Positions 41,263 through 49,515 of a stretch of DNA of 64,000 nucleotides are shown here, piece by piece (positions within the stretch are counted from its first letter, which is position 1; every line of letters begins with the position of its first letter). The DNA is from Rubripirellula amarantea (GTDB lineage Bacteria; Planctomycetota; Planctomycetia; Pirellulales; Pirellulaceae): positions 1,922,001 to 1,986,000 of the forward strand of contig NZ_SJPI01000001.1 in NCBI RefSeq assembly GCF_007859865.1, given 5' to 3'. Made by a program: the position numbers and the translations under genes. A model generated the notes under the pieces. The model did not search any database, was not told the DNA's origin, and saw only the letters and a list, made by a program, of their open reading frames with translations.

Positions 41263-42072
41263 ATGCTTAAGAAAATGATCCTTGCCGGTGGAGCCGTGGC
41301 ATTACTGTCGAGCATGACGCTCGGAACACCTTTGTTTAGCTATGCCCGTTGTGGTGCGAGTTGGCTGAAGAACTCGGCGAGTGATTCGATGCCGCTCGAG
41401 TGGGAGCTCAAGCGGGCTCGTCAAATGATTGCTGACCTCAAGCCAGAGATCGAAACCAACGCGAAGCGTATTGCTCGTGAAAAGGTCGACCTGGTGCACC
41501 TAAAAGATCAGCTTAGTGAAACAAGGGAACGATTGGCAAAAACGCAAGACGACATCGAGCGTCTTAGCAGTGACCTTCGCGGCGAGAAGGACTACTACAC
41601 CTATGCCGGTCGAACTTACACGTCGACCCAGGTGAAGAGTGATTTGGGTAATCGTTTCAAGCGATTCAAGACTCGCCAAGCAACTGCTGAGAAACTTGAG
41701 CAGATGTTGACCGCACGTGAGCAATCGCTCAACGCCGCCCATGCACGCATGGACGCGATGTTGGGCGCTAAGCGTCAACTCGAGGTAGAGGTGGAAAACC
41801 TACAGGCTCGTCTTGGGGCTCTTCGCGTCGCACAAACGACCAGCGAACTGAATCTTGACGATAGCCAACTCGCACGCACTCGTGACTTGCTCGACGAAAT
41901 TGCCACTCGGATTGACGTCGAAGAAGAAACCATGAGTGTTGACGTTGAGTACTTTGGTGAGATCGACTTGAATGAACCGAGCGAAGAAGACTTGCTTGAC
42001 GAAATCACGACGTATTTCAACCGTCCAGTCGGCGAACACTCGGAAGCTTTGGTTTCGATTCAACTCGACTGA
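41263..42072 (+). CDS. exported coiled-coil protein conserved in planctomycetes
   Basis: 269 residues from ATG 41263, with GGGA eight bases upstream. An N-terminal hydrophobic segment (MILAGGAVALLSSMTLG) may be a signal peptide or membrane anchor. Then GASWLKNSASDSMPLEWELK leads into long heptad-like helices (RARQMIADLKPEIETNAKRI, LKDQLSETRERLAKTQDDIE, FKTRQATAEKLEQMLTAREQ, KRQLEVEVENLQARLGALRV), and an acidic C-terminus. The conserved-looking middle segment YYTYAGRTYTSTQVKSDLGN breaks the coil. Proteins with this order (short anchor, 'P-x-E-x-E-RARxMIxxLxPEI', central 'Y.G..Y' break) recur in planctomycetes as hypothetical proteins. Probably structural, at the cell envelope. A terminator follows. 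Confidence 0.72.
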   Translation: MLKKMILAGGAVALLSSMTLGTPLFSYARCGASWLKNSASDSMPLEWELKRARQMIADLKPEIETNAKRIAREKVDLVHLKDQLSETRERLAKTQDDIERLSSDLRGEKDYYTYAGRTYTSTQVKSDLGNRFKRFKTRQATAEKLEQMLTAREQSLNAAHARMDAMLGAKRQLEVEVENLQARLGALRVAQTTSELNLDDSQLARTRDLLDEIATRIDVEEETMSVDVEYFGEIDLNEPSEEDLLDEITTYFNRPVGEHSEALVSIQLD

Positions 42073-42123
42073 GCAAATGAAGTCGCGATTGTTCAAGCGA
42101 TGCGTATTGCTCTTCCTAATTAG

Positions 42124-42158
42124 TCAGGCGATATCACACGGTGGTATCGCCTGATTTT
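42124..42158 (+). terminator. strong intrinsic terminator after the coiled-coil gene
   Basis: The stem pairs 42124-42137 with 42141-42154 (14 pairs, one G-T) around a 3-base loop and is followed by TTTT. It starts 52 bp after the stop codon at 42072. It overlaps the first possible GTG start (42141) of the next gene, which argues for a later start there. Confidence 0.9.
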
Positions 42159-42191
42159 CCGCTGTCGAAACCTCCAACAAAAATTGTCGTT

Positions 42192-42785
42192 GTGTCCCAG
42201 CCATCAGATTCCACAAACGAAACAGATCGCCCTAAGCGATGGAAGATGTGGGTGGATGGTTGCGGTGGCTTCTTGGTGATCGAGGGTTCGAAGGTACGTG
42301 TCGGCGGCGGTGCGTCCCCAGAACACTGTGATGTTTGCATACGAGCTGACCTACCAAGGACCGCCGGCGTCATTCATCGCGAGGGGGAAGACTATTTTTG
42401 GCAGGGTGCTGGGCAACCGTCGAGCACCCGAATTTGGATCAAGTCAGGAACGGTGATGGGAGGTCGCGATGCCACGGGGCTGGGATCGGCCAGCTTAATC
42501 ATGTCGCTGCCGTCACCATTGAGTCGGACGGCGGTGCTAAACCTAAAGCCGCCGCATCGCTTTGGCGAACACGTCGATGCGGTTCTATTGGTTGAAGGAG
42601 CCGTGTTGATCGGTCCCACGTCCGATTGCCATGTACGAGTCCGTCACGAAGATTCCGCCGCGACGCTGGTTCGCCGCGACGATACTTGGGCAATCCGATC
42701 GGGAATTGACGGAGCGTGGGAGAAAGTGCAGGCGAATGAGTCGGTCGTGGTCGGCTCGCTATCCCTGTTGTTGGAATCCGCTTAA
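42192..42785 (+). CDS. FHA-like domain protein
   Basis: 197 residues if translation begins at GTG 42192; a GTG at 42141 lies inside the preceding terminator stem, and ATG 42246 is a third option. Two beta-sandwich-like halves are visible. The first is KMWVDGCGGFLVIEGSKVRV-GGG with H in RTAGVIHREGEDYFW. The second is LLVEGAVLIGPTSDCHVRVR followed by DSAATLVRRDDTWAIRS and VVGSLSLLLES. The second half has the 'VLIGpxsdCxvxV...xxLxRxxxxWxI' flow of FHA phosphothreonine-binding domains. Both are divergent. The kinase gene starts 38 bp downstream, and FHA/kinase pairing is common, so it may recognise the kinase's phosphorylated target. Inference. Confidence 0.65.
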   Translation: MSQPSDSTNETDRPKRWKMWVDGCGGFLVIEGSKVRVGGGASPEHCDVCIRADLPRTAGVIHREGEDYFWQGAGQPSSTRIWIKSGTVMGGRDATGLGSASLIMSLPSPLSRTAVLNLKPPHRFGEHVDAVLLVEGAVLIGPTSDCHVRVRHEDSAATLVRRDDTWAIRSGIDGAWEKVQANESVVVGSLSLLLESA

Positions 42786-42823
42786 CTTCGTTAGCCACCA
42801 GTGCCATTACGGACGCAAATGAA

Positions 42824-45139
42824 ATGTCATCCAAACGACGATTCCCACCGGTGGGCAGAATGTTTTTCGCATTAAAAAACGAACCTTCCTTGAACGTCGC
42901 GCCCCGAGATCGGGACGGTTTGGGCCCTTTAGGTGGTGTCAATTCTTTAGGCGAAACCAAAGCCGAAGGAAAAAGGCCTTTTCTGGACGGAGTTCTCGAT
43001 AAACTAAGACGAAAGCAGCCCGATCAAGTTATGCAAAATGGTTCGCTTGAATTTTCGCTCGACGGTGACCTGGACGTCATTCCCGGCGAGCGGAGTTTGT
43101 CGTCGACGCAAGTTCTAGGAACCCAGTACCCTCCTGCTATGCAATTCACTTATTCAGCCGGATCGAAACCTCTGCCGCGGTATACCGTGCGGCGAGGCAT
43201 CGGTGTGGGTGGTTTTGGCGAGGTGTATTTTGCGGTTTCGGATTCCGGCAAAGAGGTCGCTCTGAAACGTATCCAGCGAAATCTTGAAGTGGAACTTCGG
43301 GGTGTCTCGCATTGCTTGAACTTAAAGCATCCCAACTTGGTGTCTTTGTTCGACGTGTGTCAGGACGATGACGAGCAATGGTGGGTCGTGATGGAATACG
43401 TTGCTGGCTTGAACCTGCGGCAAGTACTCGACGATCATCCCAATGGTTTGCCACTCGACGAAGTCAATCGCTGGTTTTCCGCAATTGCTGCTGGCGTAGG
43501 GCATCTGCATACGTCGGGACTTGTCCACCGCGATATCAAACCGGGTAACGTCTTTGACGACCTCGGCATTGTCAAAGTGGGTGACTACGGACTAAGCAAG
43601 TTCATCTCGGCTACCCATCGCGGTGGTCACACCGAAAGCGTGGGCACGTTCCACTACATGGCGCCTGAGATTGGCCGGGGGCAATACGGCCGCGAAATTG
43701 ATATCTATGCACTCGGCATATTGCTATACGAGTTGCTGACAGGCACCGTTCCCTTTGACGGCGAGAGTTGTCATGAGATCATTGTGAAGCATCTAACTGC
43801 GACGCCTGATCTAAGCGATGTGGCCGAACCTTACCGCTCGACGATCGCGAAGTGTCTTGAAAAAGATCCGAGCCGCCGGTTTTCAAATGTTGATGCGATG
43901 CTCTCTTCCATTGGACTGACTCAACCGTCCTTTGCTGGTACCAGCGCGGTCGCGATGCCGATCATGGCGAGCCTTGTCGGACAAAAGGATCGACCGCTTC
44001 CGCAAATGTCGCCGGCGACGCCCTTTTCATCTGGAACAACCGACTCAATCCAATCTGTTACGCCCGTCCAAAGTAAGCCGATCCCTACGGTCGACGAACC
44101 GCTTGCCCGCGCTTTGCGAACGAGCTTTAGCGATCTAGGGCAATGGTGGCGTACGCTTGATCGTTCGCCCGGTGCCAAAGCGTTTACCGTTGCGGCAGGC
44201 ATCATTGTGGTGCTGATCAATACCCATTGGTTGCTGCCGTTTCTATCAGTGGTGGCGGTGGTTTACGTGCCGTACTACGTCGTGAGACAAATGGTTCTTC
44301 ACGTGCGCCAACAGCCCTCTTACGCACAAGCGCAGCGTATTGCTACCGCCAATGGCGTTCCCGTACGTGCGCTAAGCAAGAGTCAGTGGCGTCATCATGT
44401 TCGTTCGCAGCTTCGGGCTAAGCATTCCGTTCACCGAATCGCCGAGCTCAACACATCTTGGATCGCGACCATCTTTACCGTTTCGATGCTAGGTTTGATT
44501 GCTGGTATTGTTGGGCTTCGCACGGGGCCAATAACACCCATGACGATCGCCCCTTACGGTTTCGTTGCCGCAGTGGTGTTACTTGCTTCGGTTAGTCTGT
44601 TGGGTCTAGGCAAATTGTGGGAACGAGAGGACGGCGAAGGGTTGACTCGTCGCTTGGTGCTATCCGGTGTAGGAGCCGCGATCGGTTTTGCCGCGTATTC
44701 GCTTAATCAATTCTTGATGTTGCCCGTTGATCAGGGTTTGATCCGCGACGTGGATGCTTCAGCACTCCCACAAGCACTTTACTCGCCGGATGGCGTTCCC
44801 ACGGTTGCCGCGATGATGGCTCACTTTGCATTGCTGTTTGCTGCTTTGCGTTGGTGGAAGCCTATCGATCCGATTCGTCGCACGAGACTAAGCTTGTGGG
44901 CTGTTGCAGTCGCCGTCGTGGGCGAATGGGCCGTGCACCAGATGTTACCCATTCCGCAACCTACCGGCATGTTGATCGCAGGTGGGATCGCGATCGCAGT
45001 CCAAATGTCAGCACCTTGGATTAACCCTAAAGCGACGGACCAGAAGCTTGGCCCGCGAGTGGCACCGGCGGGCGATTGGGCCGCGGTCAATGAAACGAAC
45101 CAGCAACGAGACTACGTGGGATCGGGAGGTGCCGTATGA
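42824..45139 (+). CDS. membrane Ser/Thr protein kinase
   Basis: 771 residues from ATG 42824. A 115-residue polar N-terminus precedes a Hanks-type kinase domain (about 120-370): GIGVGGFGEVYFAV, Lys148 in VALKRI, HRDIKPGNVF (Asp237), the metal-binding triplet as DYG (254-256), and YMAPEIGRGQYGREIDIYAL. A Pro/Ser-rich linker follows, then seven or so hydrophobic helices from about 450 to 735 (AFTVAAGIIVVLINTHWLLP, TIFTVSMLGLIAGIVGL, APYGFVAAVVLLASVSLLGL, PTVAAMMAHFALLFAALRWW). The kinase faces the cytosol and is anchored by the C-terminal half. Its stop overlaps the next start by four bases (ATGA), with GGGAGGT before it. Likely works with the FHA-like protein upstream and the single-pass protein downstream. 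Confidence 0.9.
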   Translation: MSSKRRFPPVGRMFFALKNEPSLNVAPRDRDGLGPLGGVNSLGETKAEGKRPFLDGVLDKLRRKQPDQVMQNGSLEFSLDGDLDVIPGERSLSSTQVLGTQYPPAMQFTYSAGSKPLPRYTVRRGIGVGGFGEVYFAVSDSGKEVALKRIQRNLEVELRGVSHCLNLKHPNLVSLFDVCQDDDEQWWVVMEYVAGLNLRQVLDDHPNGLPLDEVNRWFSAIAAGVGHLHTSGLVHRDIKPGNVFDDLGIVKVGDYGLSKFISATHRGGHTESVGTFHYMAPEIGRGQYGREIDIYALGILLYELLTGTVPFDGESCHEIIVKHLTATPDLSDVAEPYRSTIAKCLEKDPSRRFSNVDAMLSSIGLTQPSFAGTSAVAMPIMASLVGQKDRPLPQMSPATPFSSGTTDSIQSVTPVQSKPIPTVDEPLARALRTSFSDLGQWWRTLDRSPGAKAFTVAAGIIVVLINTHWLLPFLSVVAVVYVPYYVVRQMVLHVRQQPSYAQAQRIATANGVPVRALSKSQWRHHVRSQLRAKHSVHRIAELNTSWIATIFTVSMLGLIAGIVGLRTGPITPMTIAPYGFVAAVVLLASVSLLGLGKLWEREDGEGLTRRLVLSGVGAAIGFAAYSLNQFLMLPVDQGLIRDVDASALPQALYSPDGVPTVAAMMAHFALLFAALRWWKPIDPIRRTRLSLWAVAVAVVGEWAVHQMLPIPQPTGMLIAGGIAIAVQMSAPWINPKATDQKLGPRVAPAGDWAAVNETNQQRDYVGSGGAV

Positions 45140-45891
45140 GTGCTTTAAGTAATATGACTTGGTGGTTGGGAACAAGCGGCGCTTGGGTGATGCTCGCGAT
45201 AGCAGCACCAGCGATAACAGCACCAGCTCGGGCCGATGAAGCTCGTGATGAAGTGGTGCAACAGTCCGACACGGTTTCGGATGGTTCCATTTCGGAATCA
45301 AGCGGTTCCACACTGGTCGATTCCGAGCAGAGCGATTCTAACCAAGTTGATTCTGACTTGGCGGAATCGGTGTCAAAATCTGGCGAGCTCTCAGTGCCAC
45401 CTCTTGATCACGTTGAATATCCTTCATCGCGTCCGGATTGGGTGAGTAACAAGCCTGATTTTTCAAGCAGCAGTGACACCATCGTCGTTGTGGCCGGGCC
45501 GTGTGAAACGAAGGAAGAATGTTTAGAAGAACTGCGTTGGATGCAGCGAGCAGCCATCACTACGTATATCGCTCGCCTGGTTGAACAAGCTGGCGGAGCA
45601 GACTTCTACACGTTCTCGGATGAAGAGGTCGCCGGTAATTTGGTGGCTCGCCAGTACGTTGGTCAGGTGACCGCGGGTGGCTCACCCAAGTACGAACACG
45701 CGGTGGAATTGCGGTTTGATCCGAAGGTTAAACGCGACATTATCGATGCTTGGAAGAATCAGGAAGTGGGCGACCGTTTAAGCGCACTTGGCGCGGTGAC
45801 ATCGCTCGGGGCCGTTTTGCTGCTGTGTTCGGGTGGATTGATCGGCATCGCCAGTCGCCGAGTGTCTAAGCGAGAGAATGCCGCAAGCTAA
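45136..45891 (+). CDS. exported single-pass membrane protein, kinase-operon partner
   Basis: 251 residues from ATG 45136, translationally coupled to the kinase gene and preceded by GGGAGGT. Signal peptide (WVMLAIAAPAITAPARA), a Ser/Asp/Glu-rich low-complexity part (SSGSTLVDSEQSDSNQVDSD), then a folded domain with DTIVVVAGPCETKEECLEEL, AAITTYIARLVEQAGGADFY and YEHAVELRFDPKVKRDIIDA. A C-terminal helix (LGAVTSLGAVLLLCSGGLIG) is followed by basic RRVSKREN. The topology places the folded domain outside the cytosolic membrane and the basic end inside. It could be an extracytoplasmic sensor or a target for the kinase. No family recognised. Confidence 0.78.
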   Translation: MSALSNMTWWLGTSGAWVMLAIAAPAITAPARADEARDEVVQQSDTVSDGSISESSGSTLVDSEQSDSNQVDSDLAESVSKSGELSVPPLDHVEYPSSRPDWVSNKPDFSSSSDTIVVVAGPCETKEECLEELRWMQRAAITTYIARLVEQAGGADFYTFSDEEVAGNLVARQYVGQVTAGGSPKYEHAVELRFDPKVKRDIIDAWKNQEVGDRLSALGAVTSLGAVLLLCSGGLIGIASRRVSKRENAAS

Positions 45892-46156
45892 CTCGGGCAG
45901 CGGTTTGCTTGCTGAGTTGTCGAGGAAAAAGAGACGTCTACGCGGCCGATTTTACTCAGGCTGCCGTGGTTAGTGTCCGGTTCCCGGAGGCTATTTTTAT
46001 TTGGCGTTCCCACGCGAATTCGATCGGTATCATTGCGCCCTCAAACTTCAACGCAGAAGAAGTTTAAGCCGGTGTGGCTGGATGACCGCTACAATGAACA
46101 CTCGTGATTGAGTGATTTTGCGGTGATTCCTAGCGATTCCCAAGAGGATAGGTGCG

Positions 46157-47284
46157 ATGCGACTGACCAAATTGATGCCGGGTAAGACGTTCGCTTGTAC
46201 GTTGCTGGTGTTGGCCGCTACTTCGATGACCGAAATGCCAAGTCGCGTTCACGCTCAAACCTTCGACTTCGTTGACGCCTCGGGTGTGCCGACGGCGAAG
46301 ATCGAATTGGGGCGAGGTCGTTTGATCGTCTACGAGCACACGGGAGAACGAATTTATTTCAGTCGTGACTCTCGATACGACTCTGTTGGCGGCGGGTACT
46401 TGGGTTACTACAACCCAGATCTCAATCGCGTGATGCGGTTTCCTCGTTCAGGTGTAGGTCCGCTGCAGGTCGCTGATTTTGACGATCCGTTTCCTCGGTA
46501 CACAACCACGATTCGATCATTGCGTCGAGCCAGACCGGGGAAAGGTGGGATTGCCATCCCGCGCCCCGGTTTTGTGCCGGCGCCGTCCTTGGGCGCAAGC
46601 GCGCCAGGATGGGGTGGTCCGTTTTATCCACCCACCTTTGGCGTTTACCCAGGCTTGGATCCCTACGGTGCTGCGTTCCCACCATCTAATGGTTTGGGCT
46701 ATGGTCCTATCGCCCGACCACCTCAGTCGGTAGTGCTGGATTCGAAGATTGTTTCCGGGCCTCCGTTGTCACCTGCTCGTGTGTCGTTCGTCAATGACGG
46801 GCCTCGACCGGTCGAAGTTGCGATCGTAGATCGGAAAGAGCCCAGCAAACAACGGGCGTTTCTTTTGGCTCCAAGGCAATCGCAACAAGTGACATTGGAA
46901 CGCGATCCCACACAGACTCGCATACAAAACGTTCGTGTGGTCACCCTAGATGGTGATGCGATTACCAAAGAAATAACCAGCGAGTTGTCGCCATCGGACC
47001 GGTACGAGGTGGTCGTCCGCGAACAGCAAATTCAGTCGATTGCCATCGATCGCACACCGGGTGGCAACAATGCGATTGAAGACATCAACTTCTCGGGGAA
47101 GGGTCTAGGTCGATTTCTATTGCCGCCGGGCGATGAGTTGCAATCAGGAACGATCCAGGTCTACTCGGCTGCTAAGTCGCAAGGCAACGCCAATACCGTG
47201 TCGCCGATTTTGGCAGAGGAGGACTATCGTGACCAATCATCGCCATTGGAACGCGTCCTTCGCGATGCACAACGATCCGACTAG
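46157..47284 (+). CDS. exported Pro/Gly-rich protein, unknown function
   Basis: 375 residues from ATG 46157 with an AGAGGATAGG purine stretch upstream. Signal peptide (FACTLLVLAATSMTEMPSRV). N-terminal beta-like region (FDFVDASGVPTAKIELGRGR, LIVYEHTGERIYFSRDSRYD), a central Pro/Gly/Tyr-rich linker (about 120-190: PGWGGPFYPPTFGVYPGLDP), and a C-terminal region with beta-like segments (SFVNDGPRPVEVAIVDRKEP, RAFLLAPRQSQQVTLERDPT, YEVVVREQQIQSIAID). No known domain. It follows the kinase operon by 265 bp and is convergent with the FG-GAP gene; the two stops are only 15 bp apart. Confidence 0.66.
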   Translation: MRLTKLMPGKTFACTLLVLAATSMTEMPSRVHAQTFDFVDASGVPTAKIELGRGRLIVYEHTGERIYFSRDSRYDSVGGGYLGYYNPDLNRVMRFPRSGVGPLQVADFDDPFPRYTTTIRSLRRARPGKGGIAIPRPGFVPAPSLGASAPGWGGPFYPPTFGVYPGLDPYGAAFPPSNGLGYGPIARPPQSVVLDSKIVSGPPLSPARVSFVNDGPRPVEVAIVDRKEPSKQRAFLLAPRQSQQVTLERDPTQTRIQNVRVVTLDGDAITKEITSELSPSDRYEVVVREQQIQSIAIDRTPGGNNAIEDINFSGKGLGRFLLPPGDELQSGTIQVYSAAKSQGNANTVSPILAEEDYRDQSSPLERVLRDAQRSD

Positions 47285-47299
47285 TTTCAGTCCGCGTTT

Positions 47300-49510
47300 T
47301 CATTCCGAATCGAACGTAGTGGCTTTGATCGAAATGGGTTTCAGGGCTTCGGCGAACTCATCGACAACATAGTACTGATCCACATCTACGTCGCGAAAAA
47401 CCTGGGTGTGTTTGGAGGTAGGCCAATAGACTTCGATTTCGTCAACCTTGATGGCGGATCCAACCCCGATCTCTTGGCGGAACGAATGACTGCCGAAGCT
47501 GCTGCCACTGCTAATCCAGCGGTACACTGACCGGGTTTTGGCTGGCTCACCATCTCGGAACGTCAAGCGAACCCGGGCACCGATTGCGTTGCGGTTGGAC
47601 TTCTCACCGATCAACCGAAGCTTAATCGAATGGTTTCCAAAGCCGGGATTTTCAAACAACGCATTTTGGAAACCATCACCCGCATAGGCCCCGCCCAGTT
47701 CGGCAAAGACATCTTGATCGCCGTCGTTATCGAAATCAGCAAACGCGATCGCATGACCTTTTTGCAAATGCGAGAACCCACCAGGGATCGATACGTCGGC
47801 AAAGTTCTTTCCGGCTTGGTTAAGGTACATCACGTTGGGCATCAGGCCTTCAACGGCAGGATATCCCGTACCAAGGTAGATGTCCAAGAATCCGTCGTTG
47901 TTCAGATCGCCAAAGTTACACCCCATGGTTTGAGTCGCGTTAACGAAGCCTCGTTGAAGCCCCACGCTTTGGAAAGTTCCATCGCCCTTGCCTTCGTACA
48001 ACGCATCGTAAGTTCCTTCGGCATCGGGAACAAAATAGTCGGCCGTTACATTCTCGATGCCTTCTAGGTAGCCCGGGCAATACAGATCTAGCTGTCCATC
48101 GTTGTTGTAATCCCAAAACCAAACCGCGAAGGAAGCCTTGGGGTCAGCTACGCCAGCTTGTTGAGTGATTTCGCTAAAAGAATTCCCACCTTCGTTCTTG
48201 AACAGGCGGTTGGGGGCCATGTAGTTGCTTTCGTACCATTCTGGAAATCCGTCGCCATCAATATCAGCCCACGCCACCGCTTTGGTGAATGCTTTGCCCG
48301 ATAGGCCCTTAACCGCAGCGACATCGCGAAACGAGCCCGCGCCGTCGTTTTCAAAGAGTTGGTTGGGGTGAGCTTCGTTGCCAACGAGAAGGTCCAAGTC
48401 ACCATCGTTGTCATAGTCAGCCCAGGCACCGGTTTGCGTCGGAAAGTCTAGTGAGTTGCCATCTGAATCCTCGCCCGCCAGCCCCACGTCGAAAGTCACG
48501 TCCGTGAATACCCCATTCCCATCGTTTTCCAACAACGAGTTGGGATGGAATCCGTATTGACGAAGCCATGCGCCCCGAAGCACCAAGACATCTTCATCAC
48601 CGTCGTTGTCGTAGTCAGCTTGCACCAAGTTAAGTCCACCGAAGATTCCGTTTAAATTCGATGCTTCGGTTTGATCCTCGAACGTACCATCACCCATATT
48701 GCGGAAGAATCGAATTTGTCCCTTGGTACTCCACTCGGAAACCATAATGTCAGTGTCGTGATCGCCATCAAAATCCTCGGCAATTACACCGCCCGACAAC
48801 GAGAGCGTGTCGAGTCCCATAGGCAGGGCAATGTTGCGAAAGCGAGGGAAGTCAATTGACGCGGTTAGACGCTCTTTGGGGATGCGATAGAGTTCGGGAA
48901 CGCCATCAGGAAAAGTTCCCAGGGTCATGTGAGCGATATTGAGTAGCCAAATTGCCGTCAAGTTGTCAGGTTCGAAGCTGAGCGTTTGCTTCAGGTACTC
49001 GGCGGCTAATGTCGAACCCTCTTTACGAATGTGAATCCCTTTGCCCGAGATCGGAAACAGGCAACCTTCGCCTTCCTGGCAATGAACGCAATTTTCGTTT
49101 TCTGCTTTTCGCAATGCGGCGACCCCTTTGGCAAGGAAGTACTTGGCTTCGAACTCGGCCAGTTTGGCCGGGTGGACCTTGCCTCGAAGCGAAGCGAAAA
49201 TAGGGTCCGCGACCGCTAGCGTTTCTAAAGCTTTGTCAGGTCTGCCGATCAGCGTCAATTCGCGTCCCACGCGGTGGATCGCGTGCAGCATTGCGATGAT
49301 GTCTTTCTTTGCCCTGGCTTGGTCGAATTCTTGTCTCGCCAACTTAAGAGACGCGGGTCCATAGAGAGGCACGTTCTGGTGCTCTCGATCGATCTCTTGC
49401 AATCGCTCCCGCATGCGATCGTGACTTGATAGCGGTTCATCCGCATGGACCGATGCAAAGATCGCGAAGAGCGAAAGCGCAGCTACCAGTGTCTTCGTAG
49501 TCGACATCAT
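47300..49510 (-). CDS. exported FG-GAP/VCBS repeat protein with ASPIC/UnbV C-terminus
   Basis: 736 residues from ATG 49510 with a signal peptide (VAALSLFAIFASVHA). An N-terminal helical, TPR-like part (about 30-215) contains a Cys pattern (NENCVHCQEGEGCLFP). From about 235 to 625 there are six to seven FG-GAP/VCBS repeats with calcium-binding-like D-x-D-x-D-G motifs (AEDFDGDHDTDIMV, DYDNDGDEDVLVL, DYDNDGDLDLLVG, DIDGDGFPEWY, DYNNDGQLDLYCPG, DLNNDGFLDIYLGT, DFDNDGDQDVFAEL). An ASPIC/UnbV domain follows (NAIGARVRLTFRDGEPAKTR, RWISSGSSFGSHSFRQEIGV, IEVYWPTSKHTQVFRDVDVD). This is the CRTAC1/UnbV layout, presumed surface-located; biochemical role unknown. Confidence 0.88.
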   Translation of the reverse strand: MMSTTKTLVAALSLFAIFASVHADEPLSSHDRMRERLQEIDREHQNVPLYGPASLKLARQEFDQARAKKDIIAMLHAIHRVGRELTLIGRPDKALETLAVADPIFASLRGKVHPAKLAEFEAKYFLAKGVAALRKAENENCVHCQEGEGCLFPISGKGIHIRKEGSTLAAEYLKQTLSFEPDNLTAIWLLNIAHMTLGTFPDGVPELYRIPKERLTASIDFPRFRNIALPMGLDTLSLSGGVIAEDFDGDHDTDIMVSEWSTKGQIRFFRNMGDGTFEDQTEASNLNGIFGGLNLVQADYDNDGDEDVLVLRGAWLRQYGFHPNSLLENDGNGVFTDVTFDVGLAGEDSDGNSLDFPTQTGAWADYDNDGDLDLLVGNEAHPNQLFENDGAGSFRDVAAVKGLSGKAFTKAVAWADIDGDGFPEWYESNYMAPNRLFKNEGGNSFSEITQQAGVADPKASFAVWFWDYNNDGQLDLYCPGYLEGIENVTADYFVPDAEGTYDALYEGKGDGTFQSVGLQRGFVNATQTMGCNFGDLNNDGFLDIYLGTGYPAVEGLMPNVMYLNQAGKNFADVSIPGGFSHLQKGHAIAFADFDNDGDQDVFAELGGAYAGDGFQNALFENPGFGNHSIKLRLIGEKSNRNAIGARVRLTFRDGEPAKTRSVYRWISSGSSFGSHSFRQEIGVGSAIKVDEIEVYWPTSKHTQVFRDVDVDQYYVVDEFAEALKPISIKATTFDSE

Positions 49511-49515
49511 TACTC

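Noticed and set aside
45892-45925. Weak hairpin after the kinase operon
   Set aside because: Only five clean base pairs at the base of the stem and no T-run, so it does not support a terminator call.
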